The translations under genes were made by a program, and so were the position numbers. The notes below the pieces were generated by a model that ran no database searches, was not told the origin of the DNA, and saw only the letters and a program-made list of their open reading frames with translations. Below are positions 24,070-33,468 of a stretch of 64,000 bases of DNA, piece after piece. Origin of the DNA: Stappia stellulata DSM 5886. Lineage in GTDB: Bacteria; Pseudomonadota; Alphaproteobacteria; Rhizobiales; Stappiaceae. The stretch is taken from NCBI RefSeq assembly GCF_000423705.1, contig NZ_AUIM01000004.1:1-64000 (forward strand), given 5' to 3'. The number at the start of each line of letters is the position of its first letter. The stretch's first letter is position 1.

Positions 24070-24900
24070 ATGGATTTTTCGTCGATCAACGGCGACACAA
24101 TCGGTCTCGTCGTCGCTCTGGTCGCCTCCGGTGCCATAGCCGGATTGCTCGCGGGCGTCTTCGGCATCGGCGGCGGTGCGGTTCTTGTCCCGGTCCTGTT
24201 TCAGTTTCTGACGTGGTTGGGCGTCGACGAGTCCGTCCGCATGCATGTGTCGGTCGCCACGTCTCTCGGCATTATCGTGCCGACGTCGCTGCGCTCGTTT
24301 TCCGCCCACAAGAAACGGGGCGCGGCGGATCTCGAACTGTTGAAGAGCTGGCTGATCCCGGTTCCCGCCGGCGTCGTCGTGGCCAGCCTTGTCGCAGCCT
24401 ATGTTTCCGGCGACGGCCTGAAGGCGATCTTCGCCGGCATTGCCGTCGTCGTCGGCCTGCGGATGCTGTTCAACCGGGAAAGCTGGCGTCTTGGAGCCGA
24501 CATTCCCGGCAATCCGCTGCGCGCGGTCTGCGGCGCGCTGATCGGCTTTTTCTCCACGCTGATGGGGATTGGCGGCGGGGTGATGAACAACACCTTCATG
24601 ACGCTCTACGGCCGCCCGATTCATCAGGCCGTTGCCACGTCCGCGGGGACGGGCGTGCTGATTTCCATTCCCGGAGTGATCGGCATGATCTGGGCCGGGT
24701 GGGGCAATCCCCATTTGCCGGCCTTTTCGCTCGGATACGTCAATCTTTTGGGTGTCGCGCTGATCATTCCGATCACCACTTTCGCAGCCCCCTTCGGTGT
24801 CAGGATCGCGCATGCGCTGCCCAGGCGACAGCTCGAGGTCTTCTTCGGCCTGTTCCTGCTTCTGGTGGCGGCGCGTTTCGCCTGGAGTCTGTGGGGCTGA
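24070..24900 (+). CDS. TauE/SafE-family sulfite/anion exporter
   Basis: Inner-membrane transporter (276 aa) with two similar halves of about four helices each. The family repeat is visible twice: AGVFGIGGGAVLVPVL near residue 29 and TLMGIGGGVMNNTFM near 167. These proteins move sulfite, sulfoacetate or other C2/S anions. ATG 24070 follows a short 46-bp gap after dusA; an in-frame TTG 12 nt upstream is a weaker choice. The substrate cannot be read from context. Confidence 0.88.
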   Translation: MDFSSINGDTIGLVVALVASGAIAGLLAGVFGIGGGAVLVPVLFQFLTWLGVDESVRMHVSVATSLGIIVPTSLRSFSAHKKRGAADLELLKSWLIPVPAGVVVASLVAAYVSGDGLKAIFAGIAVVVGLRMLFNRESWRLGADIPGNPLRAVCGALIGFFSTLMGIGGGVMNNTFMTLYGRPIHQAVATSAGTGVLISIPGVIGMIWAGWGNPHLPAFSLGYVNLLGVALIIPITTFAAPFGVRIAHALPRRQLEVFFGLFLLLVAARFAWSLWG

Positions 24901-24921
24901 GCGGATCGGGAGGCGGGCGCG

Positions 24922-25635
24922 TCAGGGGTCGAGAATGAGCCTGTCGCCCTCCACCCGCCAGCCTTTCAGCCGGTCGAGCGCGGACAGGCCCAAAAGGCTG
25001 GTTTCCAGCACGTCCGGACGCGCGACGAAGGCGCGGACGTTGTCCAGCCGCAAGCTCCCGATCCGAAGGATGTCGAGCGTCGTCACGGCGAAGGTCGACT
25101 TGCCGTTCGCGGTCGAGACCGGGACGGTATAGCTCAGGGACGACGGGTCGATCCCGGCCGCGCGCGCATCCGTCTGTGTCAGGGTGACGGCCGATGCGCC
25201 GGTGTCGAACACGAAATCGACCGGAGCATCGTTCACCTCGGCCTTGATGCGGTACTGTCGGCTGCGGTCGCGCACCACGGTGATCGTCTCGGCGCGATCC
25301 TCGATGGCCGTTCCCGGCCACAGCGTTCCCATGATCCGCCGCCCGACGTCCTCAAGCTCGGCCCGATAGGCATAGCCACCGACGAGGACGAGACCCAACA
25401 GCGTCCAGACAACAAGGCCGCGCAGCAGGGCCGGGATCTGGCGCGGGGCGGCCAGCATCGGACCGCCGATCACGATCAGCAGCGCGACGAGCGCGACGAT
25501 CCGCGGGCCGGCCGTCGAAAACATGGAGTCATCGCCCGGCATGTCGATGCCGGTGAGGAAGGCCAGAATGGCCGCGAAGATGACGAGACCGAGAACCACC
25601 AGAACCAGCGTTCCCGCGAAGCCGCCGCGAAACAT
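24922..25635 (-). CDS. Membrane-anchored retropepsin-like aspartic protease (TIGR02281 family)
   Basis: A 237-aa protein with three N-terminal hydrophobic segments (about 5-28, 45-65 and 72-92) followed by a single retroviral-type aspartic protease domain (about 115-237). The active site is FVFDTGASAVTLT (Asp about 145), and the late hydrophobic LLGLSALDRL closes the fold. As with retropepsins it would act as a dimer, here on the periplasmic side. The start overlaps the DUF1289 stop by one base, so the two are coupled. Confidence 0.87.
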   Translation of the reverse strand: MFRGGFAGTLVLVVLGLVIFAAILAFLTGIDMPGDDSMFSTAGPRIVALVALLIVIGGPMLAAPRQIPALLRGLVVWTLLGLVLVGGYAYRAELEDVGRRIMGTLWPGTAIEDRAETITVVRDRSRQYRIKAEVNDAPVDFVFDTGASAVTLTQTDARAAGIDPSSLSYTVPVSTANGKSTFAVTTLDILRIGSLRLDNVRAFVARPDVLETSLLGLSALDRLKGWRVEGDRLILDP

Positions 25636-25820
25636 CAGCCCGCCTCCGTCAGGAGGGATTTGCGCCCCGCCAGGGCGGACATGATTTGGCGCCTTTCCTC
25701 GGAAGACAGTTTGCCCCAGCCGGCGATTTCGTCGAGCGTGCGCAGGCAGCCCGCGCACAGACGAGACGCCGGATCGATGCGGCAAAGCTTGATGCAGGGG
25801 GTGTCGATGGCAGGTGTCAT
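25635..25820 (-). CDS. DUF1289-family small Cys-rich protein
   Basis: A 61-residue protein with the family pattern [19 protein letters not shown], a four-cysteine probable metal site, then [18 protein letters not shown]. Function is unknown. It is followed by the aspartic protease with a TGATG overlap. The ATG at 25820 gives the usual DUF1289 length; an in-frame ATG 45 nt upstream is possible. Confidence 0.87.
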   Translation of the reverse strand: MTPAIDTPCIKLCRIDPASRLCAGCLRTLDEIAGWGKLSSEERRQIMSALAGRKSLLTEAG

Positions 25821-25928
25821 GCGGTGCCGGCGTCCAGGGTGTTTGCGCTGCGGATCATGCGTCAATATCCGGACCGGTCCGGTCCCGCGTCATGGTGGAA
25901 TGTGTTCCTGACATCGATGTGGGGCGTT

Positions 25929-27107
25929 TCACTGATTGGACAAGGCCGTCAGCGGTGCGGTGAGGATCTTCAACGGGAAAGTGATGGCCGCCTTCGCGGT
26001 GTCGCCAACTGCATTGACCGTCGTTTCGGTCGTCGACACCCGGGGCCGCAACTCCAGTGACTGCAGCGCCGATCGCAGTTCCGGCGCGGCTTGTGCGATT
26101 TCCGCGAATTTGCCGTGATTTGCCGTGTCCGATCCCTTGATGGCGGTCAGGTCGATCACGATCGCGCCGAGTTCGGCCAGTTCGGCTTCATCCTCATAAG
26201 CCCCGAGCCGCTCCTTTCCGCCGGCAAGCAGACTTGAGGCGCGAAGCGCGCGATCATCACGCGAAACAAGGATGATATAGGGCTTTTTCGGCTTTCCGGC
26301 CCGGCGCATCTGCGCCTTGAATACGTCGACGTCGAGGTCGGGAGCCGCCATTGCGACCACGCCGAGCTTGCTTTCCGGCAAGGGGCGGTCGGAAATCCGG
26401 ATTTGCCGGATGGTCTCTGTCAGCACCCAGTTGCCCATCGAATGGGCGAGGATGTTCACCTTTTCGGCGCCGGAGTCGACAAGGGTGCGCAGCGTGCGTT
26501 CAAAGCCGTCGCGCGCGATTGTGGCGCTGTTGGAATCGTAGAGATAGTCGGTGACATTGCCGCCCGAGGCCCATGTGAACAGGACCGCGACATGCGGCAG
26601 TCCGGAATCGTTCTTCAGCTGAACCATGCGATACAGCGCTTCGGGAAACCGCGTGTTGTAGCCGTGGATGAACACGAAGACCTCACGCTTGCCTTTGGGC
26701 CGTTTGGCGAGTTCCTTATTCAGGGCCGCGCGGAAGCCGGCGTCGTCCAGGCGGCTTGCGGCCCGGACCGTGAAGTCCGTTTCCGGGTTGCCGGGCGGCG
26801 TTGCCGGCCATTCGATCTTGCCGGGCTCATGGGTGGGGGGAACGGACACGGTGGCGCTGGCGAAATTCAGACCCGTTGCGCGGTCGCGACCGTAAAGCGT
26901 TCCGGGGCGCTTGTCTGCCTCGCGGGTGGTTGCCACGAGAATCGTGTGCTGCGTCGTCTTGGGCGCGGGTTCGTGCGAAACCTCCAGGATGCCGGCGCCG
27001 GGCCTTGCTCCACAGCCGGCAAGCGCGAAAAGAGCAAGCAGCAAAACCGTGCGGGCCGTGGCGGTAAGCGTCGATCGGGATCCGGTCATTGAGGGTCGTT
27101 TCTTCAT
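25929..27107 (-). CDS. Alpha/beta-hydrolase lipoprotein (DUF900 family)
   Basis: A 392-aa predicted lipoprotein: signal helix with lipobox LAGC (Cys about 32), then a DUF900-type alpha/beta hydrolase. The oxyanion-region FVFIHGYNTRFPEALYR is near residue 145 and the nucleophile elbow HSMGN near 220 (Ser in NILAHSMGNWVL). It is probably an envelope esterase/lipase; the substrate is unknown. The start may be 27107 or the in-frame ATG at 27089; both keep the signal peptide. It is a single gene, separated from cobS by 67 bp. Confidence 0.85.
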   Translation of the reverse strand: MKKRPSMTGSRSTLTATARTVLLLALFALAGCGARPGAGILEVSHEPAPKTTQHTILVATTREADKRPGTLYGRDRATGLNFASATVSVPPTHEPGKIEWPATPPGNPETDFTVRAASRLDDAGFRAALNKELAKRPKGKREVFVFIHGYNTRFPEALYRMVQLKNDSGLPHVAVLFTWASGGNVTDYLYDSNSATIARDGFERTLRTLVDSGAEKVNILAHSMGNWVLTETIRQIRISDRPLPESKLGVVAMAAPDLDVDVFKAQMRRAGKPKKPYIILVSRDDRALRASSLLAGGKERLGAYEDEAELAELGAIVIDLTAIKGSDTANHGKFAEIAQAAPELRSALQSLELRPRVSTTETTVNAVGDTAKAAITFPLKILTAPLTALSNQ

Positions 27108-27174
27108 CCGGGCGGGTGGAAGGCGGGGCGGGAGCGCCCGCGCTCGTGTATTGGCGCAGTGTTGCGTTCTCCAG

Positions 27175-28002
27175 TCAAACGAGGATGCAAAGCCCCGTCA
27201 ATCCGGCAAGGCAGGACGCTTGTTGTGTTGCGCCGAGAACGTCTCCCGTCTGACCGCCGATCTTCGCGATTGCAAGCCGGGCCACCGCGACGCCCGCCGC
27301 CGCTTGCGCCACGATCGCGAGGGTGACGGCGGCCGGCCCGTAGACCGACAGGGCCGCGGCAAAAGGCAGGAGCGCCAGGGCGGCCGCGAAATCGACGGCG
27401 CGGCGCGTCGGCGTTCCGCATTTGGCCGCCAGGCCGTCGGGGCGGGCCGGAGGGAGCGCTTTCCAGACCGCGACGAATGCGGCGCGCGAGCCGCTTTCCG
27501 CAGCAAGCCAGCCGAGTGCCGCGCCGCCGCCGCCGTAGCGCAGGGCAAGCGTTGCGACCAGCAATGTCTTGAGGCCGAGCGCTGAAATCAGCGCAAGTGT
27601 TCCGAAGGCGCCGATCCGGCTGTCCTTCATGATCTCCAGCCGCCGTTCCGGCCTGCCCGCACCGAAGAACCCGTCGGCAACATCGGCCAGGCCGTCTTCG
27701 TGAAGCGCGCCGGTCAGGGCGATGCCCACAGCGAGGCCGAAAAGCGCGGCGACGCTGGCCGGCAGCGCGGTCTGCAGGGCCAGCCAGAAAACCGTGATTC
27801 CCGGAAGCGCGATCACGATTGCGCTCACCGGCGCGACGGCGGCGGCGCGCCGGAAGTCGGGGAGGCGGGCCGGATCGTCGTGGCGGTTCACCGCCGGGAC
27901 AGCAATGCGCGAGAAAAACCGCAAGGTCGCGGCGACATCCGCCAACAGCCGGCCGGGCGTCCAGATCGCAGTGAGGGCAGGGCGGTCGTCAGCGCTTGGC
28001 AT
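27175..28002 (-). CDS. cobS: Adenosylcobinamide-GDP ribazoletransferase (cobalamin synthase)
   Basis: Integral membrane enzyme (275 aa, CobS/CobV) that joins adenosylcobinamide-GDP to alpha-ribazole, the last assembly step of B12. It has the hallmark metal-binding loop LHEDGLADVADGFFGAG near residue 100, then MKDSRIGAFG, and many hydrophobic helices. It is divergent from cobT, which supplies the alpha-ribazole phosphate; the two share a 103-bp intergenic region. No B12 riboswitch is visible there. Confidence 0.93.
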   Translation of the reverse strand: MPSADDRPALTAIWTPGRLLADVAATLRFFSRIAVPAVNRHDDPARLPDFRRAAAVAPVSAIVIALPGITVFWLALQTALPASVAALFGLAVGIALTGALHEDGLADVADGFFGAGRPERRLEIMKDSRIGAFGTLALISALGLKTLLVATLALRYGGGGAALGWLAAESGSRAAFVAVWKALPPARPDGLAAKCGTPTRRAVDFAAALALLPFAAALSVYGPAAVTLAIVAQAAAGVAVARLAIAKIGGQTGDVLGATQQASCLAGLTGLCILV

Positions 28003-28105
28003 GAGGTCCTTCGATCCGGCTTTGCGGCACATCGCTTGAGGGTTTATAGATCGGCGCCCGCCCGGCGCCAAGGCGGGTTCGTGAGCCCCATCCGGAGACC
28101 TTCGC

Positions 28106-29134
28106 ATGACTTCATCCGCATCCGCATTGCCCTTTGACGATATCCGAAATCTGGTCGCCCAGATGCCTGGTCCCGACGCGGAGGCGGTCGCGGATGTCCG
28201 TGCGCGCGAGGCCAATCTGACCAAGCCGGCCGGCTCGCTCGGCCGCATGGAAGAGATCGTCGAGTGGCTTGCGGGCTGGAGCGGCAAGTCCCGGCCGAAG
28301 ATCACCCGGCCGATGGTCGCGATCTTTGCGGCGAACCATGGCGTTGCGGAAAAGGGGGTTTCGGCCTATCCGCCGGCGGTCACGCGTCAGATGGTGGAGA
28401 ACTTCGCAGCCGGCGGGGCGGCGATCAACCAGATCTGCATCGCGCATGACCTGGGTCTGAAGGTGTTCGACCTCGCCCTCGACATGCCGACGCCGGATAT
28501 CACCGAGGAAGACGCATTCGACGAGGCGAATTGCGCGGCGACGATGGCCTTCGGCATGGAGGCGGTTGCCGGCGGTGCGGATCTTCTGTGCCTGGGCGAA
28601 ATGGGCATCGCCAACACGACGGTCGCCGCCGCTGTTCTGGCGGCGCTGTTTGGTGGCGATCCGCGAGAGTGGGTCGGTCCGGGCACCGGGGTCGACAGCG
28701 ACGGCATGGAGCGCAAGCGCGCGGCCGCTGCAGCCGCTGTCGAGCGCATCGGCCACGTGACGGATCCGCTTGAAGTGTTGCGCCGGGTCGGCGGACGCGA
28801 GATCGCCGCGATGGCGGGCGCGGTGGTCGCCGCGCGTCTGCAGCGCATTCCGGTGATTGTCGACGGCTTCGTCGCGACCGCGGCGGTCGCCGTGCTTTAC
28901 AAGATGCGGCCCGACGCACTCGACCATTGCCTGTTCGGGCATGTTTCGGCGGAGCCGGCGCATCCGCGTGCGCTCGGGGAGATGGGCAAGACGCCGTTGC
29001 TCGACATGGGCATGCGGTTGGGAGAGGGCACCGGGGCGGCCCTTGCGGCCGGTATCGTCAAGGCCGCCGCCCAGGTTCACGACGGCATGGCCACCTTTGC
29101 GGACGCCGGCGTGTCGGGAAAAGGCGACGAATAA
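28106..29134 (+). CDS. cobT: Nicotinate-nucleotide--dimethylbenzimidazole phosphoribosyltransferase
   Basis: Cytosolic CobT (342 aa), which makes alpha-ribazole 5'-phosphate from NaMN and DMB. Recognised by LTKPAGSLGRMEEI near residue 38, FAANHGVAEKGVSAYP, GEMGIANTT near 168, and the late catalytic-Glu motif LGEGTGAALA near 311. Full length. Divergent from cobS; no other cob gene is adjacent, so the rest of the pathway is encoded elsewhere. Confidence 0.95.
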   Translation: MTSSASALPFDDIRNLVAQMPGPDAEAVADVRAREANLTKPAGSLGRMEEIVEWLAGWSGKSRPKITRPMVAIFAANHGVAEKGVSAYPPAVTRQMVENFAAGGAAINQICIAHDLGLKVFDLALDMPTPDITEEDAFDEANCAATMAFGMEAVAGGADLLCLGEMGIANTTVAAAVLAALFGGDPREWVGPGTGVDSDGMERKRAAAAAAVERIGHVTDPLEVLRRVGGREIAAMAGAVVAARLQRIPVIVDGFVATAAVAVLYKMRPDALDHCLFGHVSAEPAHPRALGEMGKTPLLDMGMRLGEGTGAALAAGIVKAAAQVHDGMATFADAGVSGKGDE

Positions 29135-29166
29135 CGCGCAAGCGCTCCGCCGCGCAGCGGATTGCC

Positions 29167-30732
29167 TCAGGAGGCCTTGCGTACAATCTTGCGGCTCGAA
29201 GGGCGGCGCGGCGCGGAGACCGGAATGCCGGTCTCCGCGAAGGCGGGCATTGCTTCCAGAACCCGGCTTGAGGGGAACGTGACCAGCGCTTCGGTGCCTT
29301 CGCGCAATTTCGACTTCAGCTCGAACTTGCCGCCGTGCATCTGCACGAGGGCCTGGACGATCGGCAAACCGAGGCCCGTGCCGTCTTCCGCGCTCTTGAT
29401 CGCGATCGCGCCCTGGCCGAAGGCCTGCATCACGACGGGTATTTCCTCTTCGGCAATGCCCGGGCCGTTGTCGCGGATGGAGATGTATTGACCGCCGCCG
29501 GCGGTCCAGCCGGCCTTGATCGTGACATCGCCGCCCATGGGAGTGAACTTGACCGCGTTCGAAACCAGATTGAGCACGACCTGGCGCACGGCGCGCTCGT
29601 CGACCCATAGTTTCGGCAGATTGTCCTCAAGGATCTCGGTGATGGTGATGTTCTTCTTGCGAGCGCGGATCCCCATCATGTTCTTGCATTCGTCGATCAG
29701 GGTTGCGAGCGGAACGGCCTCTTCCGTGAGCTCGTAGCGTCCGGCCTCGATGCGCGACAGATCGAGGATCTCGTTGATCAGGTTGAGAAGGTGCTGACCG
29801 GAGCTGTGAATGTCGCCGGCGTACTCGCAATAGGTCTGGTTCTCGATCGGACCGAGCAACTGGCTTTTCATCACTTCCGAAAAACCGAGAATGGCATTGA
29901 GTGGCGTGCGCAGCTCGTGGCTCATCGTTGCGAGAAAGCGCGACTTTGCGAGGTTCGCCTCCTCGGCGCGCCGACGGGCTTCGTCGGAGATCGCCTTTGC
30001 CTGCTCCAGCTCGGAGATCAGGTGATCCTTTTCGGCGCGAAAGGCCAGCATCGTTACCGTGGAAACGTGAAGCTGGTTGCCGAGCATGACGAAGAAGCAC
30101 TGCGCGCCGACGGCCATGGCCATCATGGCGTAGTGGATCGCGCTTTGCTCGTTCAAGAAGGACACGACGATGGCGATCGTGATCGGCATCGTGCCCGCAA
30201 GCAGGGCGCGCGGGATGCTCGCGGAGAGCATCGTCAGCATGGCGATCACGATCAGCATCGTGGCGAATTGGAAAATTTCCGAACCGTCGTGTCCCGGCGC
30301 GGTCGACTGCAACACGAAGAACCCGGCCCAGCACAGGCCGTAAAGGAGATCGCCGAGGATCATCTGGCGACGCCAGCCGGCAAGGTCGGTCTCTGCCGTT
30401 GCCTCGCGTTCGAACCTGCGGCACGCCATCAGCAGCAGGATATGCGCGAACAGCGTGAAGGCGAGCCAGCCGCCGATGACGCCGGGCTGCATCCAGAGAA
30501 GCGATATCGCGCCGACGATGAGGGCGAAAAGCGGCAGGGCGAAAGCCGCGCTCAGCCGGTTCTTGGCGAAAGTGAGCAGCAGCTCGTAATCGAAATTGGG
30601 GGGCGCTCCGTCGGCCGACGACAGGCGTTCGCGGACGCTGCGCACGGTGCGTGCGACATCGCGCCGGCGTTGCGCCCGCTGGCTGTTTTGCGCGGTCTTG
30701 GCCTCGCTTGAAGTGCTGTCTTGCGCCGCCAT
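29167..30732 (-). CDS. Membrane sensor histidine kinase, PdhS/PleC/DivJ type
   Basis: A 521-aa kinase with five to six membrane helices (about residues 60-215), a short coiled coil, then HisKA (SHELRTPLNAILGFSEVM, phospho-His about 272) and HATPase_c (N box NLVSNAVKFTP, G1 DNGPGI, G2 GTGLGLP). The HisKA sequence is of the PleC/DivJ/PdhS class, which phosphorylates DivK-like regulators in alphaproteobacteria. No response regulator is adjacent. The start is uncertain: ATG 30732 is chosen, but an in-frame start at 30786 would add 18 residues. Confidence 0.88.
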   Translation of the reverse strand: MAAQDSTSSEAKTAQNSQRAQRRRDVARTVRSVRERLSSADGAPPNFDYELLLTFAKNRLSAAFALPLFALIVGAISLLWMQPGVIGGWLAFTLFAHILLLMACRRFEREATAETDLAGWRRQMILGDLLYGLCWAGFFVLQSTAPGHDGSEIFQFATMLIVIAMLTMLSASIPRALLAGTMPITIAIVVSFLNEQSAIHYAMMAMAVGAQCFFVMLGNQLHVSTVTMLAFRAEKDHLISELEQAKAISDEARRRAEEANLAKSRFLATMSHELRTPLNAILGFSEVMKSQLLGPIENQTYCEYAGDIHSSGQHLLNLINEILDLSRIEAGRYELTEEAVPLATLIDECKNMMGIRARKKNITITEILEDNLPKLWVDERAVRQVVLNLVSNAVKFTPMGGDVTIKAGWTAGGGQYISIRDNGPGIAEEEIPVVMQAFGQGAIAIKSAEDGTGLGLPIVQALVQMHGGKFELKSKLREGTEALVTFPSSRVLEAMPAFAETGIPVSAPRRPSSRKIVRKAS

Positions 30733-30911
30733 TCGTGCCTGGACAAGGGTTATCGGGAGTTTTCCCGAACGGTTGGAAGTCTCCACATCATGGTCACGAA
30801 CCCTTAATAGACACCTCAGGGAGATGGTTAATAAATCGTTTCAACGCGTGGTGCCGGACGAAATGCCGAGAAAATTGCCCGATCCGAAAGGAGGGCTGCC
30901 GGGGAGCGAAG

Positions 30912-31547
30912 ATGCAGGATCAGCCAAGCATGGGAACCGAAGAGCTGGCGCGGGAAATCGCCGGCTGCAGGCTGTGCGTGGAAGCGCCGTTTCGTCGCCC
31001 GCTTCCGCACGAGCCGCGCCCGGTGTGCGTCTTGTCGTCGAGCGCGCGAATTGCAATTTGCGGACAGGCGCCGGGAACCCGGGTGCACGCAAGCGGCCGG
31101 CCGTTCACCGACCCGAGCGGGGAGCGTCTTCGCGACTGGATGGGGATCGGTGAGGACGTCTTTTATGATCCGTCCCGGGTCGCGATCGTGCCGATGGGCT
31201 TTTGTTTTCCCGGCCTCGATGCGAAGGGGGGAGACCTGCCGCCGCGCAGGGAATGCCGCCTGCACTGGCATGATCGCGTTTTCCGCGCAATGCCGCAGCT
31301 GCGCCTCAAGATCGTGATCGGCGCCTATGCGCAGGACTATCATTTGGGCGCGCATCATCGCGGTTCCGTGCGCGAGACCGTGGCCGCCTGGCGCGAGATC
31401 CTCGACGAGACCAGGGCCGAGGGGGTTGCGGCGATCTGTCTGCCTCACCCCTCCTGGCGTAACAACGCCTGGCTTCGCAAGAACCCGTGGTTCGAGCGCG
31501 ACTGCCTGCCGGTTCTCAAGCGCGAGGTTGCCGCCTTGCTGACGTAG
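30912..31547 (+). CDS. Uracil-DNA glycosylase-family protein
   Basis: A 211-aa protein with the UDG-superfamily nucleotide-binding loop GQAPGTRVHASGRPFTDPSG (about 54-73) and the late LPHPSWRNN motif (about 178) that contributes the second active-site residue. A Cys pair near the N-terminus (GCRLC) resembles the start of Fe-S-containing family 4/5 enzymes, but the full four-Cys set is not evident, so the exact family is uncertain. Monocistronic; it converges with the sulfurtransferase across a shared terminator. Confidence 0.82.
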   Translation: MQDQPSMGTEELAREIAGCRLCVEAPFRRPLPHEPRPVCVLSSSARIAICGQAPGTRVHASGRPFTDPSGERLRDWMGIGEDVFYDPSRVAIVPMGFCFPGLDAKGGDLPPRRECRLHWHDRVFRAMPQLRLKIVIGAYAQDYHLGAHHRGSVRETVAAWREILDETRAEGVAAICLPHPSWRNNAWLRKNPWFERDCLPVLKREVAALLT

Positions 31548-31548
31548 A

Positions 31549-31576
31549 AACGCCGGCGGAACGGGCCGCCGGCGTT
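31549..31576. terminator. Bidirectional hairpin between convergent genes
   Basis: A perfect 11-bp stem, AACGCCGGCGG (31549-31559) with CCGCCGGCGTT (31566-31576), and a 6-nt loop between the UDG-family gene and the sulfurtransferase gene. The T run is short on the plus strand. Confidence 0.6.
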
Positions 31577-31603
31577 GTCCTGTCTTCAAATTTCAGGACC
31601 GGT

Positions 31604-32578
31604 TCAGCCCAGAATGCCGGAGAAGAAGGCCTTGATGTCGTCGAATGTCGTGCGTTCGGAGGCCATCGGCAGGCTTTCGTCCTGCGACCACCCGACCATG
31701 CTCTCGTCGTAGAGCGAGACGTTCTCGTAACCCAGTATCTCGTGCAGCACGAACCAGTTGGTGGCGGCCCAGTGACCGGTGTTGCAGTAGGAGACGACTT
31801 CGACGCTCTTGTCGGCGAGTTCGGGCGACACAAGGCCGGCGATTTCGCTGCGGTCCTTAAGGCGCCCCTTTTCCTCGTCATAAAACACCGCCTGGTCCAG
31901 GCCGACCGCATCGGGAATGCGTCCGAAGCGGGTCGCCTTGGAGTGCTTGTCCTTGCCGGTGAACTGGGAGGCCGGCCGGCCGTCGACCAGAACGGCGGGC
32001 GAGTTGAGCTTGCCCGCCACATCCGACGTCTGCACCAGATAGGAAGCGCGGGGGTCTGCGATGAACATGTCGCCGGTCGGGACCACATTGCCGCTTTCCA
32101 CGGGGCGGTTCTCCGCGACCCAGGCCGCATGGCCGCCGTCGAGGATCGCGACCGCATCGTGCCCCAGATACTTCAGCGTCCAGTAGATGCGTGCCGCTGC
32201 CCCGAATTCCGAACTGGTCGTTCCGGCGGGCACGATCACCACGGTCTTGGTGTCGGAAACGCCGAGTTCCGAAAGCGCGGCCTCAAGCTTTTCCACCGAC
32301 GGCAGGACGCCGACGATGCTGTCGCGATCGGTGCGCCAGTATCCCGGGTATTCGCTCCACACCGCGCCGGGAACATGGGCCTTGAGGTAGGCGTCTCGGC
32401 CGGACTTGGCGAAGGGCGAACGAATGTCGACCACAAGGACATCGTCGCGGTCCAGGTTGTCGGCGAGCCACTGCGTGGAGACCAGCGGCGTGACCTCCGG
32501 CGCGGCGGTGGCGACCGGTGCGACCCCGAGGGAGACGGCAAGCCCGATCAGGGCGGCGATGCGATTGAGACGAAGCAT
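31604..32578 (-). CDS. Periplasmic thiosulfate sulfurtransferase (two rhodanese domains)
   Basis: An exported 324-aa rhodanese with a Sec signal (residues 1-25, ending VATAAP). It has an inactive N-terminal rhodanese domain (about 30-165) and an active C-terminal one (about 180-320). The persulfide Cys is in VVSYCNTGHWAATNW, near residue 270. Likely reaction: sulfur transfer from thiosulfate to cyanide or another thiol acceptor. ATG 32578 puts the signal peptide at the N-terminus. An Lrp-type regulator is divergent and may control it. Confidence 0.9.
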   Translation of the reverse strand: MLRLNRIAALIGLAVSLGVAPVATAAPEVTPLVSTQWLADNLDRDDVLVVDIRSPFAKSGRDAYLKAHVPGAVWSEYPGYWRTDRDSIVGVLPSVEKLEAALSELGVSDTKTVVIVPAGTTSSEFGAAARIYWTLKYLGHDAVAILDGGHAAWVAENRPVESGNVVPTGDMFIADPRASYLVQTSDVAGKLNSPAVLVDGRPASQFTGKDKHSKATRFGRIPDAVGLDQAVFYDEEKGRLKDRSEIAGLVSPELADKSVEVVSYCNTGHWAATNWFVLHEILGYENVSLYDESMVGWSQDESLPMASERTTFDDIKAFFSGILG

Positions 32579-32775
32579 GATGTCTGCTCCCCTTGCTAGT
32601 CGGGACGTCGATCCGTCCGAAAATTCGTTTCCTGAGGGAGTGAGTTGACATCGCAAACAAAACGCGGCAAGCGGAAACAGGCATGATTTTGGAAGAAAAA
32701 TCTAACTTTCTCCGTCATGCGGGAGTCAGAAGAAAATCCGTATTGCGTCACGGTCATTTATTAGAAAATGAATCC

Positions 32776-33303
32776 ATGGCGCGGGCGGTCCAACCGAGCC
32801 GTGAAACCATGATCGATCGCATCGACAGACGAATTCTCTCCATCCTTCAGGAGGATTGCACCATTCCCGTTGCCGAGATCGGACGGCGGGTCGGACTGTC
32901 CACCACGCCATGCTGGCGCCGGATCCAGAAACTTGAAGAAGACGGGGTGATCCAGCGCCGCGTCGCCATTCTCGACCCCAGGAAGGTGAACGTGAAGGTC
33001 ACGGCCTTCGTCTCCATCACCACGTCCCAGCACAATGACGACTGGTTGCGCAAGTTCGCCGACGTGATCTCGGAGTTTCCGGAGGTTGTCGAGTTCTACC
33101 GGATGGCGGGGCAGGTGGATTATCTGCTGCGGGTCGCCGTGCCCGACATCGAGGCCTATGACGCCTTCTACAAGCGCCTGATCGCGCGCATAGAGATCTC
33201 CGACGTGTCGACCTCTTTTGCGATGGAGCAGATCAAGAGCACCAGTGAATTGCCGCTGGCCTATGTGCCGACGGAGAAATCGCGGTCCGACCGCGAGGGG
33301 TGA
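32776..33303 (+). CDS. Lrp/AsnC-family transcriptional regulator
   Basis: A 175-aa regulator with an N-terminal winged HTH (DRIDRRILSILQEDC, then IGRRVGLSTTPCWRRIQKLEEDGVI) and a C-terminal AsnC ligand-binding/RAM domain. The start is 32776 or the internal ATG 32809, which sits right before the conserved IDRRIL; no strong ribosome site separates them. The 197-bp divergent region to the sulfurtransferase is AT-rich for this genome and is the likely operator. Confidence 0.9.
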   Translation: MARAVQPSRETMIDRIDRRILSILQEDCTIPVAEIGRRVGLSTTPCWRRIQKLEEDGVIQRRVAILDPRKVNVKVTAFVSITTSQHNDDWLRKFADVISEFPEVVEFYRMAGQVDYLLRVAVPDIEAYDAFYKRLIARIEISDVSTSFAMEQIKSTSELPLAYVPTEKSRSDREG

Positions 33304-33468
33304 GACACCGGCCGTTTGCAGGGTTCCGGCCTTTCATATTCGCGTTTTGAGATATGTCATGGTTTCCGGGACCGTGCTGCGGTACGCTTTGCCCGAAAGA
33401 GCACGCGGTTTCGGGGTCTTGTGCCGTCCCGGGATGCAAGCTTCAAACAAGCCGGAGGAGACCCAAAG

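Noticed and set aside
28003-28105. B12 riboswitch between cobS and cobT
   Set aside because: Only 103 bases, with no B12-box-like sequence or multi-stem architecture.
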